Below, in pieces: positions 12,877 through 26,219 of a stretch of DNA of 64,000 nucleotides (position 1 is its first letter; each line of letters starts with the position of its first letter). The position numbers and the translations under genes are program-made. The stretch covers positions 1,612,001 through 1,676,000 of the forward strand of contig NC_060979.1 of the NCBI RefSeq assembly GCF_910589235.1, written 5' to 3'. Source of the stretch: Vespa crabro. Taxonomy: Eukaryota > Arthropoda > Insecta > Hymenoptera > Vespidae. Under the pieces are notes generated by a model. The model was not told the DNA's origin. It ran no database searches and saw only the letters and a list, made by a program, of their open reading frames with translations.

Positions 12877-14328
12877 CAATAATATATATATGTATATGTA
12901 TATGTAAATATATACATATATATATGTGTGTGTATGTGTGTGTGTGTGTGTGTAGATAAAAATTAATAAATAATTAGAATTATAAGAAATAAAATAATGA
13001 ATTTTTTAAATAAATAATAAAAGTAGAGAGGAAAAAAAAATCAAAAGAAAAATCATTTTAATGAACTTTTACAATCGCTATGTGTCAATTTTCTTCGTGG
13101 CAATAACGAGAAATTTTTTTTGCATTTAAAAAAAAAAATAAATAAATGAGTAACGAAATAATCTAGATAAATTCGAAAACAAATTAAATTTTCATTTTGT
13201 GAAAAAAAAAAAAAGAAAAAAAAGAAATAATCGTGCAGAAATTTAATTATTGCAGAAAAAAAAATTCCATAAATATGGCTATCAATGGAAAAACTATTAT
13301 ACTTACAGAAATATAAATTATTAAATTCAGAAAAAAAATTGTTGTTAAATTAATTTCATTTCATTGTTATCATATTAATAATAAAATGTATATATTAATA
13401 ATATTCTACCATTTGGCTAAAAGAAACAAAAATATTACTCCAAGAAATTTTATAATAATTATATGACCTTCTATTATGATAATAAACAAATATTGCTTGA
13501 CAATAAAAACAACAAATAAAAAATTATATTAAACATCTAAATTGAAAAATTGAGTTCACGGAAGAAAAAAATTAACATGAACGAATTTATTGATTCGAAA
13601 AAAAGAAAGAAAATTTTATAAATATGGCGATCTAGAAAAGAAAAAAAAACAGCTATTACAATAAAATTTCAAAATCAATACGATCAATTTTAATTAAATA
13701 CAAAATTATTAAAGTCAAAATTAAAGAAAACAAAAAATTTTTATGAGATTAATGTCATTCCAACGTGATCGTGTTAATAACAAATATAATAATTATATCC
13801 GTTATTATGATAATATACAAAAAATTATTTGACAATAAAAACAATGAATAAGAAATCAAATAATCTAGAATTCTAATCTGAAAAAATAGAGTTCATGAGA
13901 TAGAAAAAAAGATTATCATCAAGAAACTTATTGATGGGAAAAAAGAAAAGAAATTTTATTAATATGGCGATCTAAAAAAAAAAAAAAAAAAAAAAAAAAT
14001 AAACAGCCATTACAATAAAATTCCAAAATCAATACGATCAATTTTAATTAAATACGATTTATTAAAATCAAAATTAAAGGAAACAAAAAATTCTTATGAG
14101 ATTAATGTCATTCCAATGTCATCGTATTAATAACAAAACCAATATATTAATAATATGCCATCGTATGATAGAAAAGAAAAAAATAAGCTAAAAAAAAAAG
14201 TATACAAGAAAAATATAAATAAAATATAAACAATATGTACGTGCAATTTCAAAATTACATATTACACTAGATATAACGGTATAACGAAGGAAAATATTAT
14301 CCGTGCTTACTTCTATTTTTTTCTCCAT
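8887..14328 (-). CDS. Odorant receptor B (7tm_6 family), complete, 7 coding exons, 389 aa
   Basis: Ligand-binding olfactory receptor subunit of the 7tm_6 family. Exons on the minus strand: 14311-14328 (M-E-K-K-I-E), 12354-12801, 11259-11544, 10401-10500, 10185-10295, 9035-9190, 8887-8937. Every junction is GT-AG, and exon lengths and phases equal those of gene A. Landmarks: EIDVTEAMKSL at the start of exon 2, KYIGIWPLEIS (TM1), GYVGFDCLFANLAFHITAQ in exon 3, ILQQLMGSTFQLCASGYN in exon 4, YCYIGECLIQE in exon 5, YEWYNVSPMN and LTSGKFFVLSL in exon 6, GYLSLVRTFM at the C terminus. The reading frame is open throughout. Intron 5 is almost identical to that of A and C, although the exon 5 proteins differ at many sites. 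Confidence 0.93.
12803..12872. repeat. (AAT)n microsatellite abutting the exon 2 acceptor of OR B
   Basis: The same location relative to the splice acceptor as in OR A. It is followed by imperfect TATG/TG runs up to about 12,953. It accounts for the poly-Leu and poly-Ile reading frames there. Confidence 0.95.
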
Positions 14329-14393
14329 GTTATCCCTTTGAAGGTTTACAACTGACTGACAGGAAAACGGTCGATCAACCTCCGTTGTAAACT
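14329..14393 (-). promoter_or_regulatory. Core promoter/5'UTR of OR B
   Basis: GTTTACAACGGAGG, then CCTGTCAGTCAGTTG (initiator-like), then AACCTTCAAAGGGATAAC up to the ATG at 14,328, all on the minus strand. Nearly identical to the corresponding blocks of C and D. Confidence 0.7.
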
Positions 14394-15450
14394 TTTTTTT
14401 GAAGGAAAAAAAAGGGGGGCTTAGAAATGCACGTTTGAATAATATAGTCAGCCAGGAGAGAGAACGAAAAATAAAGAAAGTTCGTCCGTGACATTCGACG
14501 GGGGTAAAAAAGTATTAGAAAAAAATATTAGAGAATTGATCGGTTAATCTCATTGATATGAAGGGGATTGACGGTCTAACGATCAAATATTTATCAAATT
14601 TTACGTGATGTACGTTGGGAAAAAAAAAATTTAGCAGAACTACTTCGAATAAAAGTAAAAAAAAAAAAAAGAAAAAAAAAAAGAAAAGAAACCTCGTTGC
14701 TAGAACTTAAACTCGCACGAGACATATTCTCTTCCTACCCTTTTTTTATACCTATTTTTCTATGTCCGTTTATTCGCTCGTAGAGGGGATTATTGATAAC
14801 GTCGTCGTAGCGAAAAAAAGTTTCAAGTTAAAGTAACTTTTTCCATTGGGATGTTAAGGTAACGACGATAAAGACCTTCCACCGGAGTTTACCCCTTTTT
14901 CTAAAAAGTTATATCCTGTTTCCTGGTTAAACTCAAAGTTTTCTCATTTTACGATTGTTCGTCGTAATAATAGGATCAAATGAAAAATAACAGACGCTCG
15001 TAACGATCTTCTTTTTATTCGTTCATTATTATCATTCTACAAGTTTTAATTGTACGTTCGTAAAATGTGTAACGATGGAAATGCATTCGTTCGAATTAAT
15101 TCATAAGAAAAATTTCAACGTGAACAAGTTTGAAAATATCCATTCATTACCTACCTCCGTATACGTATCTATACTTCTATATATCAATCAATTCCCATAA
15201 CTTTATGGTGAAGTTTGTCCTACGATAACTAAGTGCATCCATACTCTACGTAATACTTCAAGTTTCCAATCAATTTATCGACAATATAAGGACGACGTTC
15301 TTTTTATTCGAATTAAAGCAAAGAAAAAAAAAAAAAAATCAGTATAAGGATAATCAATACTATTCGTCGGTATGTTCAATCGTTATATACAAATTATTTA
15401 TTGTTATACCGGGTGAGTTGAATAATTTTTATTATTGTTGTTATATATTA
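14394..15450 (-). promoter_or_regulatory. Conserved far-upstream block of OR B
   Basis: No gene. The block aligns with the other clade-1 upstream blocks. The core at about 14,817-14,880 has AAGTAACTTTTTCCATTGGG and GATAAAGACCTTCCA. It is the most diverged of the set, with many 1-bp indels. From 15,450 to 15,819 only AT-rich spacer with poly-T tracts follows. Confidence 0.45.
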
Positions 15451-15662
15451 TTACATTAATATTATATAACGTAATAAAAAATACATACGTAATATATACG
15501 TAATATATACACGTAATATATACAAAAGGATTTTTTGCTTAGATTTCGTGGCAGACGTGAAATTCAAAGAATTTATTATGGTTAAACGATGCTAATTAAT
15601 TTATGTTAAAATTAATGAAAAAATTATGTCAAATTAATGAAATAAAAAAATATGGAACAGAA

Positions 15663-15694
<32 letters not shown>

Positions 15695-15819
15695 TTTTTT
15701 CTTTTTTTTTTTTTTTAATTAAATAATTTATCAAGCGAATTCGAATGACATTTAATTATTAGAAAAAAATAAATGTATTCTTTTTATTAAGTGGACTATA
15801 GTAGAATAAAATGAAATCT

Positions 15820-18043
15820 TCAAAGAACAGTACGCAGTAGAGACAGATATCCCATTGTAGTTTTGAGAATCTAAAAAAAAAAAAAGAAACAGTATAACGA
15901 GTGACATATTTTAGCGTTAAATAGAAATAGAGGCACTGGTTTTTATTTTTTTTTTTTTTTCTAATCACTTACGTCAGTAAAGGAGGCCAATGATAAGACG
16001 AAAAATTTACCGGATGTTAATTGCTCCGGTATCGTCATTCGCAACATACAAATTGTTATCATTCTTAAGTTCGTAGCCGACACGTTATACCACTCGTAAC
16101 GATAAAATGCATTGCTCAGGTTCGAACTCTAAATTTTGAAAAAAATTTCAATGATTAATAAATACCGAGAGATTGCATATATTACTTATGTGTGTGTCTT
16201 ATCGAATTAGATCGCTATAAATTTATTTTTATATTTTCAAATATTACAAGATAATTGCCATATAAGTCGTAATTATGATTTAATAAATACAAATCATGTT
16301 TGGTTCGATTCAAGTATCTGACGTAAAAAAAACTATTTTTGTTGTATATTGTAAAGCAGGATTTGAAAATTTCTAAAAAGAAAAGGAAAGAAAAGAAATT
16401 TTTATTTATAAAAATTATTTCATTTTTTTCATTTATAATAAATAAATTTTCATCAAATAAATTGATGTTAAAATAAAAAATTAGAAATAACTGAATCAAT
16501 TACATACTGGGTGTACGAATTCTAAAGGATATAACAATACATATTTGATTTCACTGAATCTATAAACAAATTTTTCAAATAAAATTTTTTACGTTTTAGA
16601 TGAGAAATGTGATTTTGTTAAAATTAGTCATCCTGTATATAAAAATATCAATTTAATATATATTAATAAATCATTTTAATCACTTAATTTAATTTACGTG
16701 ATACTTAATCTTTTAGAAATGATTAATAAATTTATTTAAAAATATAACAAATCTGGCATTAGAAATATATAATAAATAATATTACTTAGTGTATCAAACT
16801 AATTAATATTTATTATCATTACGAAATTAAATATTGAACGATCTTAATTATAGCTATTGTAATACTCATTTATTAATTAAACTTGATTCAGTTTCGAAAT
16901 AAAAATTATAGATTTATTAATAAATACGTGTTTATTCGTAACAATGATTCTTTTATTCCATTATTATATGAAATCAAAGAAAAATAAATTAATTGTAATA
17001 ATAAATTTACGGATAAATATTCATTAAGAAATTAGAATATTATTAATAGAAACGAAACAATTTTACAAGCGAACAAATTAAATATAACATCCTTTATTTG
17101 ATCAATTAATTTCACTTACTTCCTGAATTAGACACTCGCCAATGTAACAATAAACAAACAATGTACTCATTGTATTAGTAGCATAAAAATTGAATACAAT
17201 CACCGTAAATATTTCACTGCTTACTGAGCCCTGAATTGTAAATATCAGGAAAAAAAAAAAGAAAAAAAGAAAAAGGAAAAAGAAAAGAATAGAAATAAAC
17301 ATCAAAGATATTCGTTACATTTAATTAATTAACATAATATATGTAATAGTTACCAGAAGTGTATGGTAACCAGATGCACAAAGTTGAAATGTTGTACCCA
17401 TTAATTGTTGCAATATTATTGTATTAAAATTATCTTCCAAAGTTTTTGCTTGTCTAAAAAAAATGCAAATTACATATATATATATATATACGTAATATGA
17501 CATTTACATAATACGATTATTAATGTAATATGATAAATCAAATATAAAAAATATTTGTTACAGATATCTTAATTTTTTCATTAGATATTTCCATTTCTTC
17601 GTACAGATTGAATTGTTTACATTCTAAAATCGTAGCGAGAAAAAATCGGATACATTTCTAGAAAATAATACGTAACATTAATTATTTATATCAATATATA
17701 TATATATATTTTGTCGGATAATTAAATGCGAATTTTTTCCTTTTTTTTTTTTTTTTTTTTTAATAAATTTTAATCATCGGAGAATTTATTTCAATCTCGA
17801 AAAATAATACTTCAAAGAGAATTTACTTGTCCTTTTGTTCATGTGGAATATGTGAACGTTATAAAATAGAAAAATATTGTTTTCTGTTCGAAAAAAAAAA
17901 ATAGCACAGAAGTCTTTTTGAAAAATAACCATGTAAACTTATCAAAAATAAAGATACGACAATTGCAATGACATTTTATCATTTGAATCGAACAATTCAC
18001 TTTCGAAAAATTTTTCATTCATAAATGACTTTGAATTAATAAG

Positions 18044-18077
<34 letters not shown>

Positions 18078-19281
18078 GTAACCTGCGTTGCATCGATCGT
18101 CGCTTTATAACATGATCTACATTTCAATTTTTTTTTATTGCATTGGATTTAAAAAAAAAAAACAAAATTTCTTTTATTACATTTAAAAAAAATTACCTTA
18201 TATCAATTTGTTTTTACCTTATCAATTTGTAATGCCGAAGTACAAGTTCCTTTATATTACGTTGAAAATCATCAGAGTCGTCGAGAATTTCTTTGATCAT
18301 GGAACAAAGAATTCCAAATTGTGCGGTAACATGAAATGCAAGATTTGCGAATAAACAATCAAATCCAACGTAACCTAATATAATAGCCGGTAATAAGAAC
18401 AATTGATAAATGCAGAAACAAGCATAGACCTTAATGTCGTATATATCGACAATGGTTTCTGTTTTGTACGGTGGTTTGTAAGTCAATGATGAATTTGGTA
18501 TCACTGTAACGTAATAAAATATAATATATAATAAAAAAATATATATATATAATTTATATAAAATACGAATAAAATAATTCATATAATATATGTACGATTT
18601 ATATAATGATAGATGTGAATTTCATACATTTTATTCAGAAAAAAAAAATTTAAATGCGATTAGAAGCGATATTTGTGATTTAGAATATGTCGATTCGGAG
18701 TAAAAGAAAATATTGGACAATTCGAATATTTATAGAATTATTTATTACTTATTTGTTTATGTATTATTAATTATTTTTTTTTTTGCTTTTTATTATTGTT
18801 ATTGTAAATTAATTTTAAAGTTTTTCTTTTTTCAAATTTAATATTCCTAATAAGTTAATCATTATATTTATTATAGGATTGTTTCTTATATTCTCTTTCA
18901 TTTCTTTTTTCTTTTTTTTTATTGAATATCAAGATTGTTTTCATTTGAAAGAAATTTGATTAATTCGAATAATAGTTGATTAAACCATCGAAATAATTTA
19001 ATAAAAAAAGAAAAAGTTAAAAAAAATACGGCATTCCAAAGAAAAAAAAAGAAGAAAGTACTAAATAGTCATTAAATTTCCGTTTTGAATTAGAAGTCGG
19101 ATATTTTATTCCGTATTAAAATATTTTTTTAATATTAAATATTTCATTAAAATAATTAATGAAATTGTAATTAATTAAAATTCTGATTAATGAAAATATT
19201 AAATATTTTTTTACCACATGAAAACATGAAACATTGCATTACACGAATGTATAAAAATTTTGTTATCTTTTCGTTTGTTAC

Positions 19282-19312
<31 letters not shown>

Positions 19313-20837
19313 TAGGAAGATATTCAACAAGATTTCATAATTTTTTTAATCACTCTTTATACGTACGTAAATGAATAAAATAACAATTAATAAAATTATC
19401 TCTTATATAAATTTGATAGAACGTTTACCCATTTTCACGCTTAATCTCAATTCGTTCAAGTAATAAAAAACAGTGCCGCAAGCCATTGAAGTAACTGCTA
19501 TCAATAAATAATATTTCGCCAATTTGCTATATTTCATGAAAATAAATCTCTTCTCGAATGTATTATACTTATCGACGTTGAAATTATTTTGTATTTCGAC
19601 GAGCAAACGTCCTAATGCTTGTCTATTTATCCAGCACGTAGTCATTTTCGATAGGGTCATTAGAATTAATAAAACTTCGCTAAATATTGCAAGGAAATAA
19701 TTGAAATCGTATTTACGATGAGTCATTTCGGCTAATGCAAAGGAACAATGTAATAAAAGATAAATAAAAAAAAAGATAAATAGAGCATTGGAAACTTCGA
19801 GGGGCCAAATTCCAACGCATTTAAGTAATAGTCTGTTCCATAGTATTGACTTCATTGCTTCGGTTACGTCAATTGTCTGTAATAATAATAATAAATATAT
19901 TTATATATATATATATATATAAAATTTAATAAATACTTGAAAAAGATATAATAAATTATTAGAAATTAAATAAAGAATATTATTTAGTAATTATAGTCTA
20001 AAAGAAAAATTATATAATGTTAGTTTAATGGTTTCGTTAATACGAAAAAATCAGCAGCTGGTAATAATAATTAAATAAAAAAAAAATAAATAAATTTATT
20101 AATATTTATAATATACAATTGTAAATTTATATTAACTTATGATATTACTTTCTCTTTCTCTTTAATGAATAAATATAAAATATATAATTAATATAAGATA
20201 CATATACACATATGCAATTCTTATCAATTTCACGATTCATCCCTTTTTTTTTTATATAATTTGAAAAAGAAAAAATAATTTTGCACATTAGTGGTTAACG
20301 ATTCTTTTTCTATGGGTTACAATCAAAAATAATTTTTTTTTTTTTTTTTAATCAGTATAATTATTTAGTATTGTAATCACGTCCAATTAATATTCACTAA
20401 TACATTTTAATTGTTAACATCTTAATATTTTCTTTTGTGCTACAATTTTTATTTCATCGAGTTATATGAAGTAATTAATTAAAATAAAAAAATTTTGAAA
20501 AAGAAAAGAAATATTATCAAAAAAAAAAAAAAACGAACTTAATATATGATCATTATAATTTAATGTACCAGAAAAATTACAAATTTATTTCGTAAAAAAA
20601 TTACCAACGATATTGTAACACAATAGCAATAAAAAAAAAAAACAAATCAAAAGAAAAAGTTATTGCAGAACGTTAATAATTATTCTGTCCCTTCTTCTTT
20701 CTTATTTTAATAATAAAAAAGAAATTTTATTGCAACAAAAATAAATAACAAACGAAATAAGCGAGATCACTAATTTAAAAATACAATTCAATAGCGCTTA
20801 GGAAGAGAAAAAAAGAAATTGTCGTGAATTACTTATT

Positions 20838-20869
<32 letters not shown>

Positions 20870-21258
20870 TTATATACATATGGCGATTTAAGAAAATCTA
20901 ATACAGTATACTTTTTAAATCAATAAGATCACTTATTATTAAAATATAATTTAATTAAATCCAGCTAAACACACACACACACACACACACACGCGCGCGC
21001 ACACACAAAATTGTATTTGACTTAATTTCTTTTCAATATCACCAAATTAACAATAAAACCGATAGAATAATAAGATTATACCGTCTGTCTAAAAAAAAAG
21101 AACAAAACAATATTGACTGCAAACAAACAAACAAAAAAGAATACTTAAATAATATATAAACAATATGTACGTCCATTTTTAAAATTATACAGAACACATA
21201 TGTAAAAGTATACGGATAAAATAATGTTATCCGTGCTTACTTCTATTTTTTTCTCCAT
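15820..21258 (-). CDS. Odorant receptor C (7tm_6 family), complete, 7 coding exons, 389 aa
   Basis: Olfactory receptor subunit of the 7tm_6 family. Exons on the minus strand: 21241-21258 (M-E-K-K-I-E), 19429-19876, 18218-18503, 17354-17453, 17120-17230, 15973-16128, 15820-15870. All boundaries are GT-AG and exon lengths match A, B and D. Landmarks: TIDVTEAMKSILWN, KCVGIWPLEVSN, GYVGFDCLFANLAFHVTAQ, ILQQLMGTTFQLCASGYH, YCYIGECLIQE, YEWYNVSATN, LTSGKFFVLSL, and GYLSLLRTVL at the C terminus. No stops or frameshifts. The exon 2 end differs from A/B (NELRLSVKM against LLPNVQM), in a loop likely to matter for ligand range. Intron 3 is nearly identical to that of B; intron 5 to those of A and B. Confidence 0.93.
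20968..21006. repeat. (CA)n/(CG) microsatellite
   Basis: An ACAC run with a short GCGCGC interruption near its end, in intron 1 of OR C. The rest of that 1.36-kb intron is AT-rich low-complexity sequence. Confidence 0.9.
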
Positions 21259-21323
21259 GTTATCCCTTTGAAGGTTCACAATTGACTGACAGTAAAACGT
21301 TCGATCAACCTCCGTTGTAAACT
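21259..21323 (-). promoter_or_regulatory. Core promoter/5'UTR of OR C
   Basis: Minus strand: GTTTACAACGGAGG, an initiator-like TGTCAGTCAATTG, then AACCTTCAAAGGGATAAC ending at the ATG at 21,258. Same architecture as the other clade-1 genes. Confidence 0.7.
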
Positions 21324-22080
21324 TCTTTTCGAAGGAAAGAAAAAAGAAAAAAGAAAAAAAAGGGGTTAGAAATGCACATTTGAATAATATAGTCAGTCAA
21401 GAGAGAGAAAAAAAAATTGAAGAAAGTTTGTCCGTGACGGGGGAAAAAAAAGATCCATTAGAGAATTAAACGTTTAACTGTGTCTCTTTGATACGAGGGG
21501 TTGACAATTTTAAGATTTAAATATTTATTCAATTTTTTACCCGATGTACGTCGGAAAACGTTTAGCGACTACCTCGATAAAAAAAAAAAGAAAAAAAAGA
21601 AAAAAAAGAAAAAAAAGAAAAGAAAAAAAAGAGAAAAGAGAAAAAGTTTATTGTTACAGCTCTCATTCGCACGACGCTTTCTCTTCCGTTTTGTTTTTTT
21701 CCCTTTCTTTTTTCTTTTTTTTTCTTTTTTTTTTTACGTCCGTGTTTATTCGCTCGTACAGGGATTATTGATATTCGTCGTTGCGAAAGAAAGTTTCATG
21801 TAAAGTAACTTTTCCATTGGACTGTTAGAGTGACAAAGATAAAGACCTTTTATCGAGTTTACCACCTCCTTCTAATAAGTTATATCCTGTTTCCTCGTTA
21901 GATTCAAAGTTTCTTCTTTTTATTATTGTTCGTCATAAGTATAGTATCGTACGAATCAAAAGACATTATCACAATCTTCGTTTCATTGTGATCTTTACGA
22001 AAGTATTAATTGTACGCTGTACAATCCGTACGATTGAAACGTGTTCGTTGTCCCTAATTAATAAAAAAATTTGCTATAAT
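21324..22080 (-). promoter_or_regulatory. Conserved far-upstream block of OR C
   Basis: No gene. This block is much closer to the D block (30,193-30,872) than to those of A or B: it shares the stretch from ATTGATATTCGTCGTTGCGA to the GTACAATCCGTACGATT words. It then runs straight into the inverted U remnant at about 22,080, as the D block does at 30,873. The pair was therefore duplicated together. Confidence 0.5.
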
Positions 22081-22463
22081 AAAATATGTAATATATATAC
22101 TTACATACTTTGTGCTTCGAATCGAAATGTAATTTACATCGATAGTGAAGTTCAATCGACAGTAACGTCGTTAATCAACTGTCATCACAGAGATATACTT
22201 TGTGCCAGGTTGACAATGTAATTCATATGATAAGGTCATCCAAAATTCGACGAATATGTCGAATTAATTGCTTTACGATTTGAATAATCGTTTCCCACGA
22301 AATATTTGCTTTATGTACGTTCAGAAATTTTTTTTGACGTGAATTAGCATCGAACGATTGCAACGGCCATTGCAATCGATTGACGAATCAGATTTCACTT
22401 TTCAGACGGTACAGATTCGGCTCTCGATTTTCCGGTTCATTGTCCACCTGTAAAATGCAATCT
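22081..22463 (-). pseudogene. Truncated third copy of sequence U
   Basis: On the minus strand this aligns with exon 2 of U (30,920-31,262). It starts at an ACAGGTGGACAATG variant and keeps the REPNLYRLKSEI motif, followed by an in-frame TGA where the intact copies have Gly. A second stop (ATATGAA side) replaces an Arg codon downstream. Homology stops at about 22,463, where sequence switches abruptly to a piece of OR upstream block. The U first exon is absent. Family unknown. Confidence 0.75.
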
Positions 22464-23070
22464 TTCTCTTCCTTCTTTTTTTTTCCTGTTCTTTTCTTTT
22501 CTTTCCTCTACGACGTTGGTTTATTCGCTCTTACAAGGGGTTGTTAATGTCGTCCTAGCGAAAGAAAGTTTCACGTAAAGTAACTTTTCCATTGGGTTGT
22601 TAGAGTGACAACGATAAAGATCTTCCATCGAGTTTACCCCTTTTTTCTAATAAATTATATCCTGTTCCCTGGTTATATTCAAAGTTTTTATTTCTATGAT
22701 GTTCGTCATAAGGATAATATCGAATGAAATAACAAACACTATAACGATCTACTTATCGTTGTTACATTGTGATTATTAGGCAAATGTTAATTGTACGTTG
22801 TAAAATGTGTACGATTGAAAGGCATTCGTTCGAATTAATTGATAAGAAAAATATCGATGTGAAAATGTTTGAAAATATTCATACATTTCCAACGTCTATA
22901 CCCTATCTACTTCTATATATCTATCAATTGCCATAACTTCATGGTGAACTTTGTCCTACGATAATTACGTACATTATACTCACCGTAATACGTCAAGATT
23001 ATAATCAATTATCGACAATGAAAGGATCACGTTCTTATATTCCCCAATTGATCAATGAAAAATCAATAAG
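22464..23070 (-). repeat. Second, orphan copy of the OR upstream block
   Basis: This stretch is close to 858-1,480 (shared CTTCCTTCTTTTTTTTTCCT, CGTACAAGGGG-type and AAGTAACTTTTCCATTGGG words) but has no 18-bp exon or core promoter beside it. It is joined at 22,463 to the U remnant. It appears to be a leftover of recombination between receptor units. From 23,070 to 23,573 there is AT-rich spacer with TA runs. Confidence 0.7.
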
Positions 23071-23573
23071 AAGGATGCTATTTGTTGATTATGTTCAATA
23101 GCATGTACTGTTTATCTCGTGAGTATAATAATTGTTACTATTGTTCTTATACATATACATATATATATATATTATTATTATTATATTAATATTATATATA
23201 TATATATATAAATATATATGTATATTTACGTTATATGTATATTATATTTAATACATACGATTGAATTTTTGATTATAATTTTGTAATCGTAATTTAGAAA
23301 ATTAAATTAATTATCCGATTCTACGTATTTTCTATATATTGATATTAAAGAAAAGAAATTTTACGATTAAGAAAAAACAATTCGATAAAATTACGAAATA
23401 GAAAATAATTGAAATGATTTAATTTCGTACTTTTATATTTATTTACTTTTTATTACAAAAAGAATAATCAACTGACTTGAAACGATACTTTAATTATTAT
23501 GAAAAAATAAATGTGTTTTTGTTAATAAGTGGATCAAAAAAAGGATAAAAAAGAAAAGGATGAAAAGAAATCT

Positions 23574-25161
23574 TCATATAAGTGTTCGTAGCAATGACAA
23601 ATATCCCATCGTAGTTTTGAGAATCTATAAAACGAATTAACGAGTGGACATATTTTAATGTAAATATAAATATAAATTATAGACTTTTCTTTTTGTTTTT
23701 TCTTTTTTTTTTTTTTTTTTTCGTTTGACCACTTACGTCGGTAAAGGAGGCCAATGATAGGATGAAAAATTTACCGGAAGTTAATTGCTGTTGTTTCTTC
23801 ATTCGCAACATACAAATTTTAACCATTTTTAAGTTGATCGGTGACACGTTATACCACTCGTAACGATAAAATGCGGTGCTCAGACTCGAACTCTAAATTT
23901 TCAAAATCATTTCAATGATTAGTAAATATCGATGGATTGATATATTAAAGAATGTCCTATCAAATTTGATCGCAATCAATTTGTTATTTTTCTCTTTTTA
24001 TTTTTCTTCAAATATTATACGATACTTCAATAACTCGTAAATATTTTTTAATAAATACAAATCAAATTTAGTTCTAATTTTAAGTCTTTGATTTTGCCAA
24101 AAACATAAATAATTTTGAAAGTTGTATATCGTAAGGATACATTTTAAAAAGTCATGAAAAAAAGTGGGGGAAAAAGAAGATTATTCTTTTCATAAAAAAT
24201 TAATTTAAACGGTTTTTTTTATCGAATATTTTGATTCAAATTTTATTAATTCCTAAAAAAGAAAAAAATAAATAATTAATCTTTTTGATTTTTAATAAAT
24301 AAATTTATATGAAATGGATTGATGTTAAAATAAAAAAAAAAAAAATTATAAGCAATTGATCTCCAATGATATATACGGTGTCTCAATTTTTCCAAATTTC
24401 CAATCCGATCTGATAGATTTTTTAACATTAGATTGCCCAAGGAAGTCATTTTGACTGCGTTTTAATTTCAATCAAAAAAAAAAAGAAAACAAACCAATTA
24501 TGTATATAATGACACAATTTCTTAGAATTTTTCTTTATTGTTAATATTTATTAATACCTTGTTATATAACTGTAAATAATATAAAAAATATTAAAAATCA
24601 ATTTTAAACAAATTTCAAAACACATTAGTTATTCGTTCACAATGCTGTCATTTTGACGGCTTTTAAGCAATATAGGTATATATTAAGTTTCGATCTTTCT
24701 AATGTTAAAAACAAATATTACTAACAAAATTTAATACTTTTTCAGAGAATAATGCGATATGAACGAAATGAGACATCCTGTATATAAACAATAACAAATG
24801 TATATACATATATATATACATTAGATGGACCGAAAAGTAATGTCGCTTTCTTAAATTAAATTCAAACGAATAAATTTTTAAAAAGTTTTTATTTTTAATC
24901 ACAATCAAATATTGACATGCACAGAAACGACATTACTTTCCGTTCCCCCTAATATATATATATATATATATATTATGTGTGTAAATCTTATTACGTCAAT
25001 TTAATACTCACTTCAATTTTGTATTATCTTTAGAATTTCATGAAATATATATATCAATTTATTTTCAACTTTTAAATATTTAATTAATAATATCACTTGA
25101 TTTGTAAAAAAATTAATTAATAATTATTAAGACGAAGTGAAATAATGAACGATATTAAATA

Positions 25162-25208
<47 letters not shown>

Positions 25209-25794
25209 CTTTTTCAATTAAATTTCATTCATCTTCAAAATAAATATCATAGACATATTAATAAACATTGTCGTATGTAAAAGTGATTCTTTCCTTTTCT
25301 TTTTTTGTTTCTTTTTCTTTTCTTTTTCCTTAAAATTAATTATAAATAACAAATTTTACGAATGAAGAATAATTATTAGAAATGAAAATATTTTCAATAA
25401 AATATGAACAAATTTTACTGACAATCAAATTAAATAAAACATCCAGTATCTCGCCAATTAATTTCAATTACTTCCTGAATAAGACACTCGCCGATGTAAC
25501 AATAAGTAAACAATGTACTCATGACGCAAAATGCATACGAATAAAATATGACAACCGTTAATCCTTCCTTCTTTACTGTGTCCTGAAAGAAAATTTGTTA
25601 AAATAAAAAAAAAAGAAAAAGAAAAATACATTTATACATCAGAGACATTCGTTACATTCGTCCATTAACATGTAACATTGTAATACTTACCAAAAGCGTA
25701 TTGTAACCGGATATACAAAGTTGAAACGTACTTCCCATCAATTGTTGCAATATTAATACATTAAAATTGTCTTCCAAAGTTTCCGCTTGTCTGA

Positions 25795-25825
<31 letters not shown>

Positions 25826-26188
25826 GATCCAAAAAAATATACAAGATATTAAGATAACACGGTAATAGTTTTAATACAATATTATAAAATATAAAAAATA
25901 TTTATTTATACGTTCGTTACCATGATTATAATTATTCGTTTAGGTTAATCATTTTCTTCGTATAGTATTAATTGACACGTTATTAATCGTACGAAGAAAA
26001 AATCGAACATATTTCTACTAATTAATTTGTAATAATAAATTATTTATATCAATATATTATTTTGTTGGATGATCAGATGCATCTTTTTTTCTTTTCAAAT
26101 ACATTTCAATCGTCTGAATATTGATTTCGATTGGGGAAAAAAAATATTTCAGACGAAAGTATTCTTTTTTACGTGCAATATGTCATCG

Positions 26189-26219
<31 letters not shown>

